Below are positions 63,001 through 64,000 of a DNA stretch of 64,000 bases, one piece after another. The position numbers and the translations under genes were made by a program. How positions within the stretch are numbered: position 1 is the stretch's first letter; the number at the start of each line of letters is the position of its first letter. A model generated the notes under the pieces. That model was given only the letters and a program-made list of their open reading frames with translations. It was not told the DNA's origin and searched no databases. Source of the stretch: Hymenoscyphus infarciens (lineage: Eukaryota; Ascomycota; Leotiomycetes; Helotiales; Helotiaceae); assembly GCA_001414345.1 (NCBI GenBank), contig LLCB01000016.1, positions 124,001 to 188,000 on the forward strand, written 5' to 3'.

Positions 63001-64000
63001 ATTAGCTTATTCGAAAACTAACTATTAATATAAAAGTCTATAGAGAGAGAAAATCTTAGTAAATTAAGTCTTAATAATATATTCTTAAAAGACTTTAATA
63101 TTAATACTCTAGATACTTATATTATCTCTTATAAACTAATATTATTCTACTTAGATAATTAACCTCTTTTATAAAGTTTATCTTTAAAGTATTATTATAT
63201 AGATATAAATAAAACTTTAAAAGATTAATCGTTATTTTTATTAAAAAATATAGTATAAAAGTAATTTAAAGCATTACCTTTTAGTATAGTAGAGAAGATA
63301 AGAGAGTAAATCGCTAATAATACTCTACTTCTCTTATATATATCTTTAAATATTATAACTTTAATTATAAAGTTATCTTCTTTTCTACTATACTTTTAGT
63401 TATTCTTATATACTTTTATAAGTATACTTAATATACGTGAGTAGTCTTAACCCTTTTAAGAATTTCGTAAAGTTAACTCTAGTTTAAAATATATTATATT
63501 TATTTATACTAGTAGTCTTCTACTAAGATTATTCTATTACTAATTATAATCTAAATACTTAGTAGAGTTATCGAAGTTATTAGTAATAGTATTATTATTA
63601 AATTAGTATAATATAAAAAAAGAGATATAGTTATCTTTTAGTAGACCTAGGAGTTAGATTAGAGGTTATATAAGATCGTTTAAATCTCTTCTTTTAGTTA
63701 GTAGAATTAAAGTTATTAAAGATATCAGTTGTTATATTATATATAAAGAATACTTATTATATAGTAGATGCTTATAAAGCTTTATCTCTAGCCTTTAACT
63801 TAGATTAGGTGTTTTAAGTAATATTTTCAACTAGAGATTATTATTATTATAGTTATTATTACTATAGCCTTTATTATCTTTTAGCGTATTCTATTATATA
63901 TTTATAATAGGAACTAAAGTCTTTAATACTAGCTCCTTCTAATACTATAACTTTTACTTCTTTATCTAACTACTTAGTTTAATTAATCTTAGTAATAGTA
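63001..64000. other. AT-rich relic at the right edge
   Basis: RIP-like AT-rich sequence with no intact frame. It is probably the gag N-terminal region and 5' end of the minus-strand Copia element or the repeat beside it. No LTR was identified. Confidence 0.45.

Overview
The window looks like a filamentous ascomycete (Pezizomycotina) chromosome with an AT-rich / GC-equilibrated isochore structure. Three observations support this. The genes carry short spliceosomal introns (46-149 bp) with GTATGT- or GTGAGT-like donors and CTAAY-type branch points. The proteins have fungal architectures (Zn2Cys6 regulator, Ugo1-type carrier, Rrp15, mitochondrial ferredoxin). The AT blocks are almost devoid of CA and TG dinucleotides, the imprint of repeat-induced point mutation (RIP). 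I cannot name the species; a Leotiomycete-like genome is only a guess.

Layout. 1-33.8 kb is one block of RIP-destroyed repeats. It holds a complete but dead Ty3/Gypsy chromovirus-type retrotransposon (12,885-20,957: two ~505-bp LTRs, 5-bp target duplication, polypurine tract, readable gag-pol relic and an unexpected antisense reading frame). It also holds several tandem repeats, including about 34 copies of a hairpin-forming ~46-bp unit at 31.25-32.75 kb. 33.8-37.4 kb is a gene island with a short-chain dehydrogenase-like gene (+) and a Zn2Cys6 regulator (-), convergent with only 44 bp between stop codons. 37.6-38.6 kb is a hAT-type non-autonomous transposon with an 8-bp target duplication. 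39.2-40.3 kb is a spliced BTB/POZ gene (-), with a TA-flanked inverted-repeat element (MITE) at 40.48-41.13 kb in its upstream region. 41.69-44.43 kb is a complete short LTR element on the minus strand, related to the Gypsy family but with no room for pol. 45.8-51.7 kb is a second gene island of four housekeeping genes: SRP54 (-), RRP15 (+), mitochondrial ferredoxin YAH1-like (-) and UGO1-like (+). 51.9-64 kb is again RIP-destroyed: a minisatellite, a second, truncated Gypsy copy (53.3-58.7 kb) and a Copia/Ty1-type polyprotein relic on the minus strand (59-63 kb), possibly running off the right edge.

How the genes relate. SRP54/RRP15 and ferredoxin/UGO1 are two divergent pairs, each with one short shared promoter region (208 and 564 bp between start codons). 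RRP15 and the ferredoxin gene converge. The products serve co-translational ER targeting, 60S ribosome biogenesis, mitochondrial Fe-S cluster synthesis and mitochondrial fusion. The dehydrogenase/regulator pair and the BTB gene are accessory-type genes next to transposon blocks, with DNA transposons in the upstream regions of the regulator and the BTB gene. No tRNA, rRNA or CRISPR was recognised.
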